The notes under the pieces were generated by a model, which saw nothing but the letters and a program-made list of their open reading frames with translations, was not told the origin of the DNA and made no database searches. 46,430 bases of DNA from Clostridia bacterium (GTDB lineage Bacteria > Bacillota > DSM-12270 > Thermacetogeniales > Thermacetogeniaceae), in contig CADDZA010000006.1 of assembly GCA_902812435.1 (NCBI GenBank), positions 1 through 46,430 on the forward strand. Direction: 5' to 3'. This document shows positions 25,301 through 33,527 of this stretch, piece by piece (within the stretch, counting starts at the first letter, position 1; every line of letters begins with the position of its first letter). Made by a program: the position numbers and the translations under genes.

Positions 25301-27545
25301 AAACTTCCTGGTAAATGCCGTGGATGGCATCCACTTCCCTCCACAAAGTTGGGATGCGGGTGGATTCTGCTCCTGCCTTAATACGGCGCAAAAGGTCTCT
25401 ATCCTGTACTAGCGCTATAACCTTCTCCCGAAGCCCGTCAGCATCGCCAACCTCCACAAGAAATCCGTTCTCGCCGTCTTGCACGATATCGGAGCCAAAA
25501 AAGCGGGTGGCAATCACAGGTATGCCCCGAGAGAGAAATTCCCGCAGCACGAGAGAGTACGTTTCGAAATGGGACGGAACAATGCCCACATCGATACCGT
25601 TCAAAATGACATCCAGATCGTCCGGCGTATACTCTCCCAGGTAATTTGCGCAAGGCACGTTAAGCAGTTCCTCGAATAGTGCCTGATCGCAGATCTTTCC
25701 GTAGACCTGAAGCTCTACCCGGTCCGGCAAAAGGTCTTTGAAGGCCCGGGCCAGCGCATCGATTCCTTTACGCAAAGCGATTGCTCCAAGGTAACCAAAA
25801 ATCACGCGCTCTCCGGAGCGGCATTTCTGGCTGGCTTGTTTTGCTCCAGGCGGTAAGCCGTGGGGGACGATGTAAATCTTGCTTTCTGGTATAGGAAGAT
25901 ACCGTGTGAAATAGTCCCGAAAAGCGGTGCTCGTGAAAATAACGCCGTCAACCACCGTATCGTAGAGGAAGCGGATATATCTGTTCCAGCCGTGAAGCTT
26001 GCCGACCAGGAGGCTTCCGTCTCTTGCAGAAAATAACTCATTCCTCTCTACCTCTCGTGAGAGCATACACCCGGCGCAGGTGAGCATGTCGGCCGGACCG
26101 CTGCATATGTTGCACCTGTGCGGAATAACGGGGGACCCACGGAGGCAGATTTCCTCGGTATTGCAAATGTGGCGGATAACAGCGGCGCCAAAGTCTGAGG
26201 CAAGCTGAAGAATCTGAGGTGAGAAGAGCACGTAGTCGACCATGTGAACGATGTCGGGGCGGAAATGGTTGAATACCGCCTCGACGGGTTGCAATTTTCT
26301 CCTGTCGGTAGAAAATAAGGCTTCGATAAAAGCATCCGGGTAATGGCTCGGAGGCACGCGGTAGATAGAGATGTCATCTTTCTCTTCCAAAACCACCCCT
26401 TTTCCGGAGTCTTCCGCGGGTAAGTTGGGCACGATAACTCCTACCCGGTAGCCTAACTGCTTCAGCTCTCGGGCGTACCTCCAGGTGACCAGCGGCGTTC
26501 TGGTGTATTTGTAAGGTGGGACATTGTGGCATACCAGCAGTACGGAGTATGGGCAGGTGTTGAACCCTGACGGTGCACTCCGTTTTCCGAACACAAGAAA
26601 GTGTTCGCCGTCCTGCCGATCGGGTGTCGCTCTATCTATAGAGTACAGTTCAGGATCTGGCGAAAAGTTTATAGACCACGTGCTCTCAATCCTGAAGAAT
26701 CTTTTGAGAAACTTTTCTGCTTTTGTAAGCGTCCAGTTGGAACGATGGTCCGAGTTGAGATCAATGCCGTGATGCTTCCAGGAGGGAAGACATACAGCGA
26801 TGTAACCCTCCGGTCTTACGGCCCGCAAAAGTTTATCTACGAGCGTCTCCGGTTCATCCACATGCTCCAGAACCTCGCACGCCACTACCGCGTCAAACTT
26901 CTGGCCGGCGTCAACTATATCATCGATACTCTGGCAGGCAAAGGATACCGGCCTGTCTACAAAGAGACGCTTGGCGAAATCGACCGGAAGCTCGTCGATG
27001 TCGATGGCACTTACATATAACCCGCTTTTTGCCAGTAGCGCGCTGCCGTATCCACTGCCACAACCCAGATCCAGGACGATCGTTGCCTTGCCCCGGAGGC
27101 AATCCGCAATCTGCTTGTAAAGAAGATAAGTATTCTTCTGGGTGCGGATATCGCTCAACCCATGGTAAGGGGTTCGGTGAGGATTATGCGATTTCCCTAG
27201 TAACTCCGCAACGAAGGATCTTTCTTCAACCACGAAGATAGTCGCGTGCTCACCGAGATTCACATTTGCTTCCTCCAGCCTCTTCCTGACGATTTCTACT
27301 TCTCTTTCGGACACGATCGCGCGCACACATGAGGGAACGATCAACTTTTTCTCGGCAGGCCTCAGTTCGGCGAACAGGACGGGGTACAGATGCTCTTCGT
27401 CCTCAAACAACAGGTTGAATACAAGTTTATCTCGCAAAGCAAAGACGTTGAAGGCGGTAAGCGAGACTCTTGCCCTGACTTCTTCAGAATAAATCTGGTA
27501 ATCGTTCAATTCTTTGCTGTACTCGAGTAACCACCGAGATGTCAT
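22353..27545 (-). CDS. giant methyltransferase-glycosyltransferase fusion (flagellin glycosylation)
   Basis: A 1730-residue cytoplasmic protein with at least five catalytic modules. Residues 1-120 are unassigned. At 150-320 lies a class I AdoMet methyltransferase (VLDLGCGSGYGSALLAKSG, then VVACEVLEHVDEPE). At 335-745 lies a GT4-type glycosyltransferase (IVPHGLPPG; FGYLGAIALRKGIDALARAF; EYSLVLREFLSRGIPVIAT-like donor site), with a Cys4 cluster at 478, 481, 490 and 493. Three GT2 domains follow at about 770-1010, 1028-1250 and 1298-1525, each with an IIPVYN-type start, a VVDNGS-type strand and a metal-binding motif (NNDT, NPDT, NNDV). Residues 1590-1730 resemble a degenerate GT4 C-terminal half. 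It overlaps the TPR-glycosyltransferase gene by ATGA. Its position in the hag-fliS operon points to building a methylated glycan on flagellin. Confidence 0.88.
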   Translation of the reverse strand: MTSRWLLEYSKELNDYQIYSEEVRARVSLTAFNVFALRDKLVFNLLFEDEEHLYPVLFAELRPAEKKLIVPSCVRAIVSEREVEIVRKRLEEANVNLGEHATIFVVEERSFVAELLGKSHNPHRTPYHGLSDIRTQKNTYLLYKQIADCLRGKATIVLDLGCGSGYGSALLAKSGLYVSAIDIDELPVDFAKRLFVDRPVSFACQSIDDIVDAGQKFDAVVACEVLEHVDEPETLVDKLLRAVRPEGYIAVCLPSWKHHGIDLNSDHRSNWTLTKAEKFLKRFFRIESTWSINFSPDPELYSIDRATPDRQDGEHFLVFGKRSAPSGFNTCPYSVLLVCHNVPPYKYTRTPLVTWRYARELKQLGYRVGVIVPNLPAEDSGKGVVLEEKDDISIYRVPPSHYPDAFIEALFSTDRRKLQPVEAVFNHFRPDIVHMVDYVLFSPQILQLASDFGAAVIRHICNTEEICLRGSPVIPHRCNICSGPADMLTCAGCMLSREVERNELFSARDGSLLVGKLHGWNRYIRFLYDTVVDGVIFTSTAFRDYFTRYLPIPESKIYIVPHGLPPGAKQASQKCRSGERVIFGYLGAIALRKGIDALARAFKDLLPDRVELQVYGKICDQALFEELLNVPCANYLGEYTPDDLDVILNGIDVGIVPSHFETYSLVLREFLSRGIPVIATRFFGSDIVQDGENGFLVEVGDADGLREKVIALVQDRDLLRRIKAGAESTRIPTLWREVDAIHGIYQEVYARKYGTRKHKTCPAQRTGGPSASVIIPVYNNWQYTRRCLASLDAAGYRNEVEVIVVDNGSADETPVRLKNEFPWVKVIRSPQNLGFAAACNTGAAAATGQYLVFLNNDTEVERGWLEALLAACEAEHGAAIVGSKLLYPDGRIQHAGVGISYAGTYPIHSAHLRYGQPDSEDARCEVDAVTGASMLLPRDVFYELGGFDEVYKNGYEDVDICLKARQRGYRIIYEPASRAIHYESRTPGRFDREWRNINILHRRWLPYVIRHYRKNLPSEKLCDVSRPPVSVVIVTYNSLATIAPCIESVLATTADADEIIVVDNNSRDETAYYVECLREDLGYKRIRLCCEIQNLGYARAAARGAELATHDFLIFLNPDTVVFPGWIEGLIAPLAQNNSVTVSGPVSNYAAGLQNVARYLPEEIFAKGMSVAQLAEFLLQEHRDRLVPTDLLIGFCLAVKRCIYEELGGFDKDLFLGNDDLDFSWRLARAGYRQVVVPSVFVFHKGQESFNTESGARTKYLVQQSTNQLYEKLYSAYRGSPPDGKSLWGIEWFSPQRDLVSVIVPVYKDLHVTKKVLETIVRQTSRSCEVIIVDNGGDEETGQALANFAAGLNGKVKVIRNEENLGYPLACNQGLAAANGDYIVVMNNDVVVTPHWASRMMAAFAIDPSIGIVGPRTNYCAGVQIVTECSYDESSLDSWAEQWYLQHAGSLRQTNRLIGFLWMMKREVVEKIGGFDPLFGIGNYEDDDYCIRAQLAGYKLVIADDVFVHHYGSQSFKKQPDAYVKLLETNKMLFAGKWEVDFTGNSYRPDQVVARLAAKSLDRDTLYISLDFSEVFSSHVEPLDVGCAASFKIILCVPDPSDTKQAWLRLVRDYLKTFRPDEEVGLVIRVEPPSGDWFVKVVSAIQEMARKEGIDLNRNDLVVEARNIPSNQRGRLYRAANVFVALPGIRKQALVREAQACGLHVLDLVDLSGVKLQLAKASKDIWRKNS

Positions 27546-30109
27546 AGGGTCTTTACCTGACCCCCTCGGCCCTGTACCAGGAGACGCATGTGCCGCGCGA
27601 TTTGCAGGAAGTTGTTTGCCTCCTGGTTTCCGGGGTCGGCTTGAATCGCACTAAGAAACGCATTTTCGGCGTCTTCCCAACGCTCGAGCTTAAGCATCAA
27701 CAGTCCAATGCGGTACAGTAGTTCAGGATCGTTCGGGTTGAGGCGGTAAGCCTCGAAGTAGCAGTCGGCTGCTTCGAGCCATTGCTCCAGGCCGAAGTGG
27801 GCGTTTCCTTTGATCACATTCAATTCAAACAATTCCCCAGGCTTTAGTGCCGCTGCATCTACCAGAGAAAGCAGGTTAAGGGATTCGACATAGCGCTTTA
27901 ACGAATTCAAGCACCGCGCTGCGAGGAAAGCAGCCTTGGAAAAAAACAGTTTATCCTCACTGAAAGTGGCAAAGGGATAAACAATGTCCAGTGCTTCCTC
28001 CACTTTACCTTTAAGGACGAGAACCTGCGCAAGGTTGGTGGCCGCTGCTCGGTGGGTGGGGTCTTTAGTCAAGGCACCCCGGAAATAGACTTCCGCGGTA
28101 TCGAGAAGGCCTTTCGCTAAAGCGAGGCAGCCCCGTTCGTTCTCGACTTCCGGGTGCGCCGGAGCCGCCTTGAGCACCTCTTCAGCCTCGTCCAGGCGTC
28201 CGAGTTCCTTAAGGGAACGGGTTTTAATCACAAAAGCGGAAACCTCCGTGCTGCCGTGCTCGAGGGCTTTTTCCGAGGCTTCGAGGGCAATCGGCCAGTT
28301 CTCTGCCTCGGCGGCCGTGCCCGCAAGGCGAAGCCACAACCCGTGCTTGAGGCTGGCCGACAGCTCGCTACAGGCAATGTGCTTTCCGGCCTCGGAAAGA
28401 CTACCGGCTGCCAGAAGCACTTCCAGGTACTCGGCATGGGGCTCAAGAGCAAAAGGCTGGGCCTCAATTGCCCGCCGCGCCCACTTTATTGCCTCGCGGG
28501 GCCTGCCCTGCAAGCGCTTTGTCCTGGCTACTCCGAGAAGGGCGAAAACGTTCGCCACGTCGCTCTCCAGCACCTGCTTGTACTCGCGCTCGGCCTCTGC
28601 GTACCTCTTCTCCTTTTCCAGCAAGGATGCAGCGGCAAGACTAGCGCGCCAGAGCTTGATGGTAGAGTCGGTCTGGTTGAAGATCTGGTAAAGGCTCGCT
28701 GGTGGATCGGGCAGCGCAGCCGCTTCCCGATAAGCTGCGATCGCTTCATCCGTGCGGCCCAGGGCTTCCAGAACCTGAGCCTTGGTGAAGTAGCATTCCG
28801 GTAAGGGAGCTTCACATGCCGTTTTGGCGTACTCCAGGGCCTGCTCCTTCTTCCCGCAGGCCAAAGCTGCACGCGCCGCGTGCCATAAGGCCGAAGGTCT
28901 GTTCCGCACGGCCTCTGGGGACTCGAGGCCAAGGTACTGCTCGAGCGCCCGCAGGGCCTCTTCCGGTTTGTTCATGGCCATAAGGGTAAGACCGAGGTTA
29001 TACCAGTCGAAAGGCGAGTCCTTCTTTTCCGTGATCTCCTCCAGAATGCCGGCGTTCCGCTCGGGTTTCTTTTTCCCGGCGATCACGCCCGGCAGATAGC
29101 CGTAGTGCAAAACATAAGGCCCGCCGACCAGTTCTCTGGGGAGTGTGGTTATCAGCTGCTCATGAATCTCGCCCGCGTACCGGATATCGCCGGAACGCCA
29201 GAAGAGCCTGATGTTCGCCTGGTCCGAAAAGTGAGGGAGGAATTCGTTTTGGTAGTTGTAAGTACGGAGATAGTAGACTTTCGGTTCCCCTTGCTCGGCC
29301 AAGCGGCGCAGCCAGGCGCCTGCCTCCGGAGTCAGGTATTCGTCGGCGTCGAGGGTGAGCACCCAACCCTCCCGGATCTCCTCGAGGTAGGTGTTCCTTG
29401 CGGCTGCGAAGTCCGCCCGCCACTCGTTGCGGAGAAGACGCACCCCGTAGCGCTCCGCTATCTCAGGCGTGCGGTCCCGGGAGCCGGTATCGACCACCAC
29501 AATCGCCTCTACGAAGGGCAGTGCCTGCTCGAGGCAGCCGGAGAGGAACTCTTCTTCGTCCTTGACGATCATCGCCAAGGTGATCCGCTGATTCCCCTTA
29601 GGGACACCGAGTTCTTCTTGGGGGCTCGGCCATGCCCTTCCGCAGCACACCGTATCGTACCCAGCTCGGGCGAGGGCTTCTTTGAAAGCTTCCGCGAAAA
29701 ACCTGTTACCCAGGTAGACAGGTAGCTCGCTCATCTCCCTGGCCAAGGAATCAGGAAGGCAGGCCCCGAGGGCGCCGTAAAAGCGCAAGACACCGTCCTC
29801 CCGGGCGCGCTCCCAGTGTGACCAAAGAACCGGAGTGCCTCCGTCCCAGCGGCAAGCCTCGCGGAGGAAGAGGCGCAGGAAACGCCGCGGCCCCCAGTAG
29901 AAGACCTTGTTGCCCTGCCCTTTAGCCTTGAAGGCGTTGAACAGGCGCGCCGCGCTTGCCCACCAAACGGTACGCCTTGAAGTGCTGGCATCGGGTAGCA
30001 TCGGGAAGCAGATTTCACTTCCCTCCAGGCCCGCCTCCCGCAGGGTCTTTGCTACCTGTCTTTCGCTGCCGTCGAGAAGCAAGAAGCAGCCGTCAACCTT
30101 TGCTTTCAC
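27542..30109 (-). CDS. GT2 glycosyltransferase with TPR repeats
   Basis: An 855-residue protein. Residues 1-170 are an unassigned domain. A GT2 domain begins at about 175 (ITLAMIVKDEEEFLSGCLEQAL, VVVDTGSRDRTPEIAERYG) with the metal-binding DAD at 254-256 in LTLDADEYLTPEA, and runs to about 345. From about 350 to 845 there are many helical TPR units (for example WYNLGLTLMAMNKPEEALRALEQYL and ELLYRIGLLMLKLERWEDAENAFLSAIQ). TPR superhelices bind protein or peptide partners, which fits a transferase that acts on flagellin or docks with the next gene product. The GTG start lies inside fliS (17-base overlap) with AGGGGAAAG upstream, and the stop overlaps the giant gene by ATGA, so all three are coupled. 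Confidence 0.88.
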   Translation of the reverse strand: MKAKVDGCFLLLDGSERQVAKTLREAGLEGSEICFPMLPDASTSRRTVWWASAARLFNAFKAKGQGNKVFYWGPRRFLRLFLREACRWDGGTPVLWSHWERAREDGVLRFYGALGACLPDSLAREMSELPVYLGNRFFAEAFKEALARAGYDTVCCGRAWPSPQEELGVPKGNQRITLAMIVKDEEEFLSGCLEQALPFVEAIVVVDTGSRDRTPEIAERYGVRLLRNEWRADFAAARNTYLEEIREGWVLTLDADEYLTPEAGAWLRRLAEQGEPKVYYLRTYNYQNEFLPHFSDQANIRLFWRSGDIRYAGEIHEQLITTLPRELVGGPYVLHYGYLPGVIAGKKKPERNAGILEEITEKKDSPFDWYNLGLTLMAMNKPEEALRALEQYLGLESPEAVRNRPSALWHAARAALACGKKEQALEYAKTACEAPLPECYFTKAQVLEALGRTDEAIAAYREAAALPDPPASLYQIFNQTDSTIKLWRASLAAASLLEKEKRYAEAEREYKQVLESDVANVFALLGVARTKRLQGRPREAIKWARRAIEAQPFALEPHAEYLEVLLAAGSLSEAGKHIACSELSASLKHGLWLRLAGTAAEAENWPIALEASEKALEHGSTEVSAFVIKTRSLKELGRLDEAEEVLKAAPAHPEVENERGCLALAKGLLDTAEVYFRGALTKDPTHRAAATNLAQVLVLKGKVEEALDIVYPFATFSEDKLFFSKAAFLAARCLNSLKRYVESLNLLSLVDAAALKPGELFELNVIKGNAHFGLEQWLEAADCYFEAYRLNPNDPELLYRIGLLMLKLERWEDAENAFLSAIQADPGNQEANNFLQIARHMRLLVQGRGGQVKTL

Positions 30110-30491
30110 TGCTTTCCCCTGCCTTTCGGGAAACTACGGCCTCGCGCCAGGTATGGTGCAGTTCCTTCAAAAACCCCAGCACCTCCTGAACAACGGCTGG
30201 ATCTTTCCTTACGTTCGCCTCCACCAGGCGCCTCCGGAAGTAGTCGTAGAGGCTGTAGAGGTTTCCGGAAACCTCGTAGCTGAAATCGAGCCCGGCGATG
30301 AGCTCGGTCAGGATGTCCTGAGTCCGCGTCAGCCTTTCGTGGGCCCTCACCAGGTCCCCCCCATCGAGGGCTGACCTCGCCTCCTCCAGGAACCGGATCG
30401 CCCCCTCGTAGAGCAAGAGCACGAGGCGCTCCGGGGAAGCCGTGAGGACCTGAACCTCGCGGTATTTCTCGTAAGGGTTCATCACTGCCAT
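30093..30491 (-). CDS. fliS: flagellar export chaperone FliS
   Basis: A 132-residue, four-helix cytoplasmic chaperone that keeps flagellin unpolymerised before export. NPYEKYREVQVLTASPERLVLLLYEGAIRFLEEA is the FliS signature, followed by ARERLTRTQ-like and GLDFSYEVSGNLYSLYDYFRRRLVEAN helices. Length is normal for the family. It follows fliD by 18 bases. Its last codons contain the start of the TPR-glycosyltransferase gene, tying glycosylation to chaperone synthesis. Confidence 0.96.
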   Translation of the reverse strand: MAVMNPYEKYREVQVLTASPERLVLLLYEGAIRFLEEARSALDGGDLVRAHERLTRTQDILTELIAGLDFSYEVSGNLYSLYDYFRRRLVEANVRKDPAVVQEVLGFLKELHHTWREAVVSRKAGESSESKG

Positions 30492-30509
30492 CTTTTCACC
30501 TCGATCCCT

Positions 30510-32066
30510 TTACTTCCCCGAGCCGATTTGAGCAGCCATGCCCGCCAGCCAGTTGCTCTGGGCCTGCATGGTGGCAAGTGCCTGTTCGAGGGCTGTAAAC
30601 TGGCGCCAATAACGGTCCTCGAGCTGGGCCAGCCTCCCCTCCATCGTTCCAATGCGCTCGTCCAGCTCGCGGATGCTCCGGGAAAGGAAGCTGTTGTCCA
30701 CAAGAGTATAGGGCGAGCCCGCCTGGGCCGTGACTCTGCTTATGGCATTATTGACCTCGTTGTAGAGGCGCACACCGAGCCCCTGCTGCTCAAAGTTCGG
30801 CGCGCTTGTGGTGAAGAGCTTCATCACCGCTTCGGGGTTGGCGTTGATCGCCTCCCGGAGCTTCGCTTCGTCGATGTACAGCTTCCCCCCTTCCCAGTAG
30901 TATCCCGTCCTGATCCCGATGTCGAAGAGGGAATCGTACACCGTGAGCCCGGTGACCGGGGTCGTGAGCGACCGGCGCAGGCGGTAGACGATGTCGCTCA
31001 GGATCGGGTCGTTCTTGAGGAGGCCGCTCTTCGCCTTTTCCTCCCACTGCTCGATCTGCTTGTCCGTGAGCTGCTTCTTCTGCTCCTCGGTCAGGGGGAG
31101 GTAGTCAGGGTAGCGATCCTCGGTCAGCTCCTTGTTGATCGTGTCAAGCAGGGAGTTAAACTGGTTCACGAAGCTCTTCACGGTTTCGAAGAGCTTGTCC
31201 GTGTCGTTGGTGACCGTTACCAGCACCGGGGATGCCGTCGTTTTCTTTAAGGTAAAAGTAATGTTGTTCAGTGTGAAGGTGTTATCATACTTTGTGATCC
31301 CCGTAAGGCCGTTGATATCCACGATGGCGTTTTTTCCCTGCGCAGTGGAGGAAAGGGCTAGGGTTCCCAAAGCGAACGTATCCACGACATCGGCGATTTC
31401 GATCTCATTGGTGGGGTAGTCACCGGTCCGGGTGGTAGAAATTACTACCTTGTCAGTACTTGCATCGTAAAACGCTGTGACCCCCAAGGTTGTCTCGGCA
31501 TTGATCCTGGCAAGTACGCTATTCAGAGTATCCACCGTTGTGTCCACAGTGAAAGTCTTGCTGTTACGCGTACCGTCCGGGTTGTAAGTAGTGATAGCGA
31601 ACGAAAGGCTCGTGGTGGCCCCCCACGGCCGGGCAAACTTGGCCTTCTGGCTTTCCAGAGTGGCGTTAGGATCGATTTTGCTCGTGCTGCTGGCGGAAAG
31701 GGTCAGTGTACTTATGTCGCTGGCCACTTCCGCCAACTGGTTGACCTTTATACTGTACGTTCCTGGCTGCGCGCTACTGCCCGGCACGGCTGTTACCGCC
31801 GTCTCGTCGCTTGACGTCGCCTTCATTACCCGGAAGGTGCCCTGCAGCCGCAATGGTGAGGCGGTGTTCGTACGGAAATCCATGAGCGCTCTGTTAATGG
31901 TGCGGTAGTCCTCCTGCTGCCACTGGAGGATCTGCTTTTTCTGTTCCAGTTCGTCAAGAGGCACCCGCGCCGCTTTCATTAAACCGTCGATAATCTTCTG
32001 CGTATCCAATCCGGACGCCAGTCCCGGCATACGGTATAAAGAATTTATCGAGTTTATAGAAATCAA
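30510..32066 (-). CDS. fliD: flagellar filament cap protein FliD
   Basis: A 518-residue filament cap (hook-associated protein 2), exported through the flagellar channel to help flagellin fold at the tip. The N-terminus has the family core PGLASGLDTQKIIDGLMKA, and the C-terminal domain ends in coiled-coil segments (RSIRELDERIGTMEGRLAQLEDRYWRQFTALEQALATMQ) that form the leg of the cap. The middle (about 100-300) is Thr/Ser-rich and variable, as expected for the exposed plate. The start is a TTG at 32066 with GAGGTG about 8 bases upstream. In Pelotomaculum the cap has been reported to act as a contact signal to a methanogen partner; whether that applies here is unknown. Confidence 0.94.
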   Translation of the reverse strand: MISINSINSLYRMPGLASGLDTQKIIDGLMKAARVPLDELEQKKQILQWQQEDYRTINRALMDFRTNTASPLRLQGTFRVMKATSSDETAVTAVPGSSAQPGTYSIKVNQLAEVASDISTLTLSASSTSKIDPNATLESQKAKFARPWGATTSLSFAITTYNPDGTRNSKTFTVDTTVDTLNSVLARINAETTLGVTAFYDASTDKVVISTTRTGDYPTNEIEIADVVDTFALGTLALSSTAQGKNAIVDINGLTGITKYDNTFTLNNITFTLKKTTASPVLVTVTNDTDKLFETVKSFVNQFNSLLDTINKELTEDRYPDYLPLTEEQKKQLTDKQIEQWEEKAKSGLLKNDPILSDIVYRLRRSLTTPVTGLTVYDSLFDIGIRTGYYWEGGKLYIDEAKLREAINANPEAVMKLFTTSAPNFEQQGLGVRLYNEVNNAISRVTAQAGSPYTLVDNSFLSRSIRELDERIGTMEGRLAQLEDRYWRQFTALEQALATMQAQSNWLAGMAAQIGSGK

Positions 32067-32144
32067 GGGTTTTCACCTCGTTTTTCCCGAATACAAATCA
32101 TTCCCACGTCTTCATCCTGATTCGTTTAGCTCACAACCCGCATA

Positions 32145-32507
32145 TTACACCCTTTTATCTACCAGAAATCCCACCTGGCGCCAGATCTCCGCCACCATGT
32201 CCAGGATCTTTTCGGGAGGAACCTCGTTGACAACCTCGCCGGTCTCCTGGTTGATCACCTGCACCATAACCCGTTTGGTTGCGTCATGGATTTTAAAGTG
32301 AATCTTATATCCAAAAATCTGAGCGGCACGGGTTAGCTTTTTAGCTGCATCCTGTAGTTGCTCCCTGCTAATAGTAGTTTCACGCAAACCGGCATTCTCC
32401 TGTTGCATAGCTGATTTTTTATTAATCGCAGGGTTTTCACCCCCAGGATGACCTATCTCCTGGCCCGCAATTTGACTGCTCTTAGCTATCACTTCCCCGA
32501 TACTCAA
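32145..32507 (-). CDS. flaG: flagellar protein FlaG
   Basis: A FlaG-family protein of about 120 residues. The C-terminal half is diagnostic: KIHDATKRVMVQVINQETGEVVNEVPPEKILDMVAEIWRQVG. The N-terminal part is polar and probably disordered. The TTG at 32507 is preferred, since GGAGGT lies 7 bases upstream; the in-frame GTG at 32516 overlaps that site. FlaG usually affects filament length and lies between hag and fliD, as here. Confidence 0.92.
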   Translation of the reverse strand: MSIGEVIAKSSQIAGQEIGHPGGENPAINKKSAMQQENAGLRETTISREQLQDAAKKLTRAAQIFGYKIHFKIHDATKRVMVQVINQETGEVVNEVPPEKILDMVAEIWRQVGFLVDKRV

Positions 32508-32558
32508 AATCTGCACCTCCGACCATCATCAAACAAGCATCCCAATGAAAGAGAATTT

Positions 32559-32582
32559 GGGCTGACTGTTAACAGCCAGCCC
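32559..32582. terminator. hairpin between hag and flaG
   Basis: A 24-base near-palindrome with outer arms GGGCTG/CAGCCC and inner CTGTTAACAG lies 12 bases after the hag stop. No T-run follows on the minus strand (AAATTCTCTTTC), so it is more likely a 3'-end stabiliser or partial terminator that raises flagellin mRNA over the downstream genes. Confidence 0.5.
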
Positions 32583-32594
32583 GGTATTTTATCA

Positions 32595-33527
32595 TTAACC
32601 CAGAAGCTTCAGTACAGACTGCGGCATCATGTTCGCCTGGGCGAGCATCGCCGTGCCGGCCTGCATGATGATCTGGCTCTTGGTGAAGGCCATCATCTCC
32701 TGCGCCATGTCCACGTCACGGATGCGCGACTCGGCTGCCGTCAGGTTCTCCGCCGCCACACCGAGGTTGGAGATGGTGTGCTCGAGGCGGTTCTGGTAGG
32801 CACCCAGCCTGGCGCGCTCGGTGGAAACGTTGTTAATGGCTGTATCAAATCTTGTGATGGCACTCTGGGCGTCTGCCTGAGATGTTACCGTGGCGGCGTA
32901 CGCCGTCGCTGTCGCTAACTGGCCGCTGCTATTAATATAAACAAGTGTAATCTGAGTTGTATTACTACCGGTACTGAGAGCAAGCCTCAACGCGCTATTG
33001 TCTTGAACTGCTCCAGTAGCTGCATCTACCGAAGCCGCCCGCATATCGCCTACGCTGACGGTGAGGGTTTGCGACTGGTTGGCCCCGATCTGGAACTGCT
33101 TGTTTGCGTAGCTTCCATCAATGAGCCTTTGCGTGTTGAACTCCGTGGTGACGCCGATCCTCTGCACTTCCTCGGTAAGCTGGTTGATCTCTCTCTGGAT
33201 CTGGTTTCTGTCGTCCTGGGTCAAGGTGTCGTTTGCCGCCTGGACAGCCAGCTCCCGCATCCGCTGCAGGATGCTGTGCGTCTCGTTCATGGCACCCTCA
33301 GCGGTCTGAATCAAGGAAATGCCGTCCTGGGCATTGCGTACCGCCTGGTTCAGTCCGCGGATCTGACCCCGCATCTTCTCGGAAATCGCCAACCCGGCGG
33401 CATCGTCCGCAGCGCGGTTGATGCGGAGGCCCGAGGACAGTTTCTCGAGCGACTTAGCCATGGCACCGTTGGTTACGCTCAAGGAACGCCAGGCATTCAG
33501 AGCGCTGATGTTGTGGTTGATAATCAT
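32595..33527 (-). CDS. hag: flagellin
   Basis: A 310-residue flagellin, the filament subunit. The conserved N-terminal D0/D1 region (MIINHNISALNAWRSL, LEKLSSGLRINRAADDAAG, QDGISLIQTAEGAMNE) and C-terminal region (ARLGAYQNRLEHTISNL, ESRIRDVDMAQEMM, MLAQANMMPQSVLKLLG) are complete. The variable middle (about 150-220) is short and rich in Ser, Thr and Asn, offering O-glycosylation sites for the transferases encoded downstream. AAGGAGG lies 7 bases before the ATG, an unusually strong site that fits an abundant protein. It is the first gene of the filament operon. I could not find a convincing sigma-D promoter. Confidence 0.97.
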   Translation of the reverse strand: MIINHNISALNAWRSLSVTNGAMAKSLEKLSSGLRINRAADDAAGLAISEKMRGQIRGLNQAVRNAQDGISLIQTAEGAMNETHSILQRMRELAVQAANDTLTQDDRNQIQREINQLTEEVQRIGVTTEFNTQRLIDGSYANKQFQIGANQSQTLTVSVGDMRAASVDAATGAVQDNSALRLALSTGSNTTQITLVYINSSGQLATATAYAATVTSQADAQSAITRFDTAINNVSTERARLGAYQNRLEHTISNLGVAAENLTAAESRIRDVDMAQEMMAFTKSQIIMQAGTAMLAQANMMPQSVLKLLG

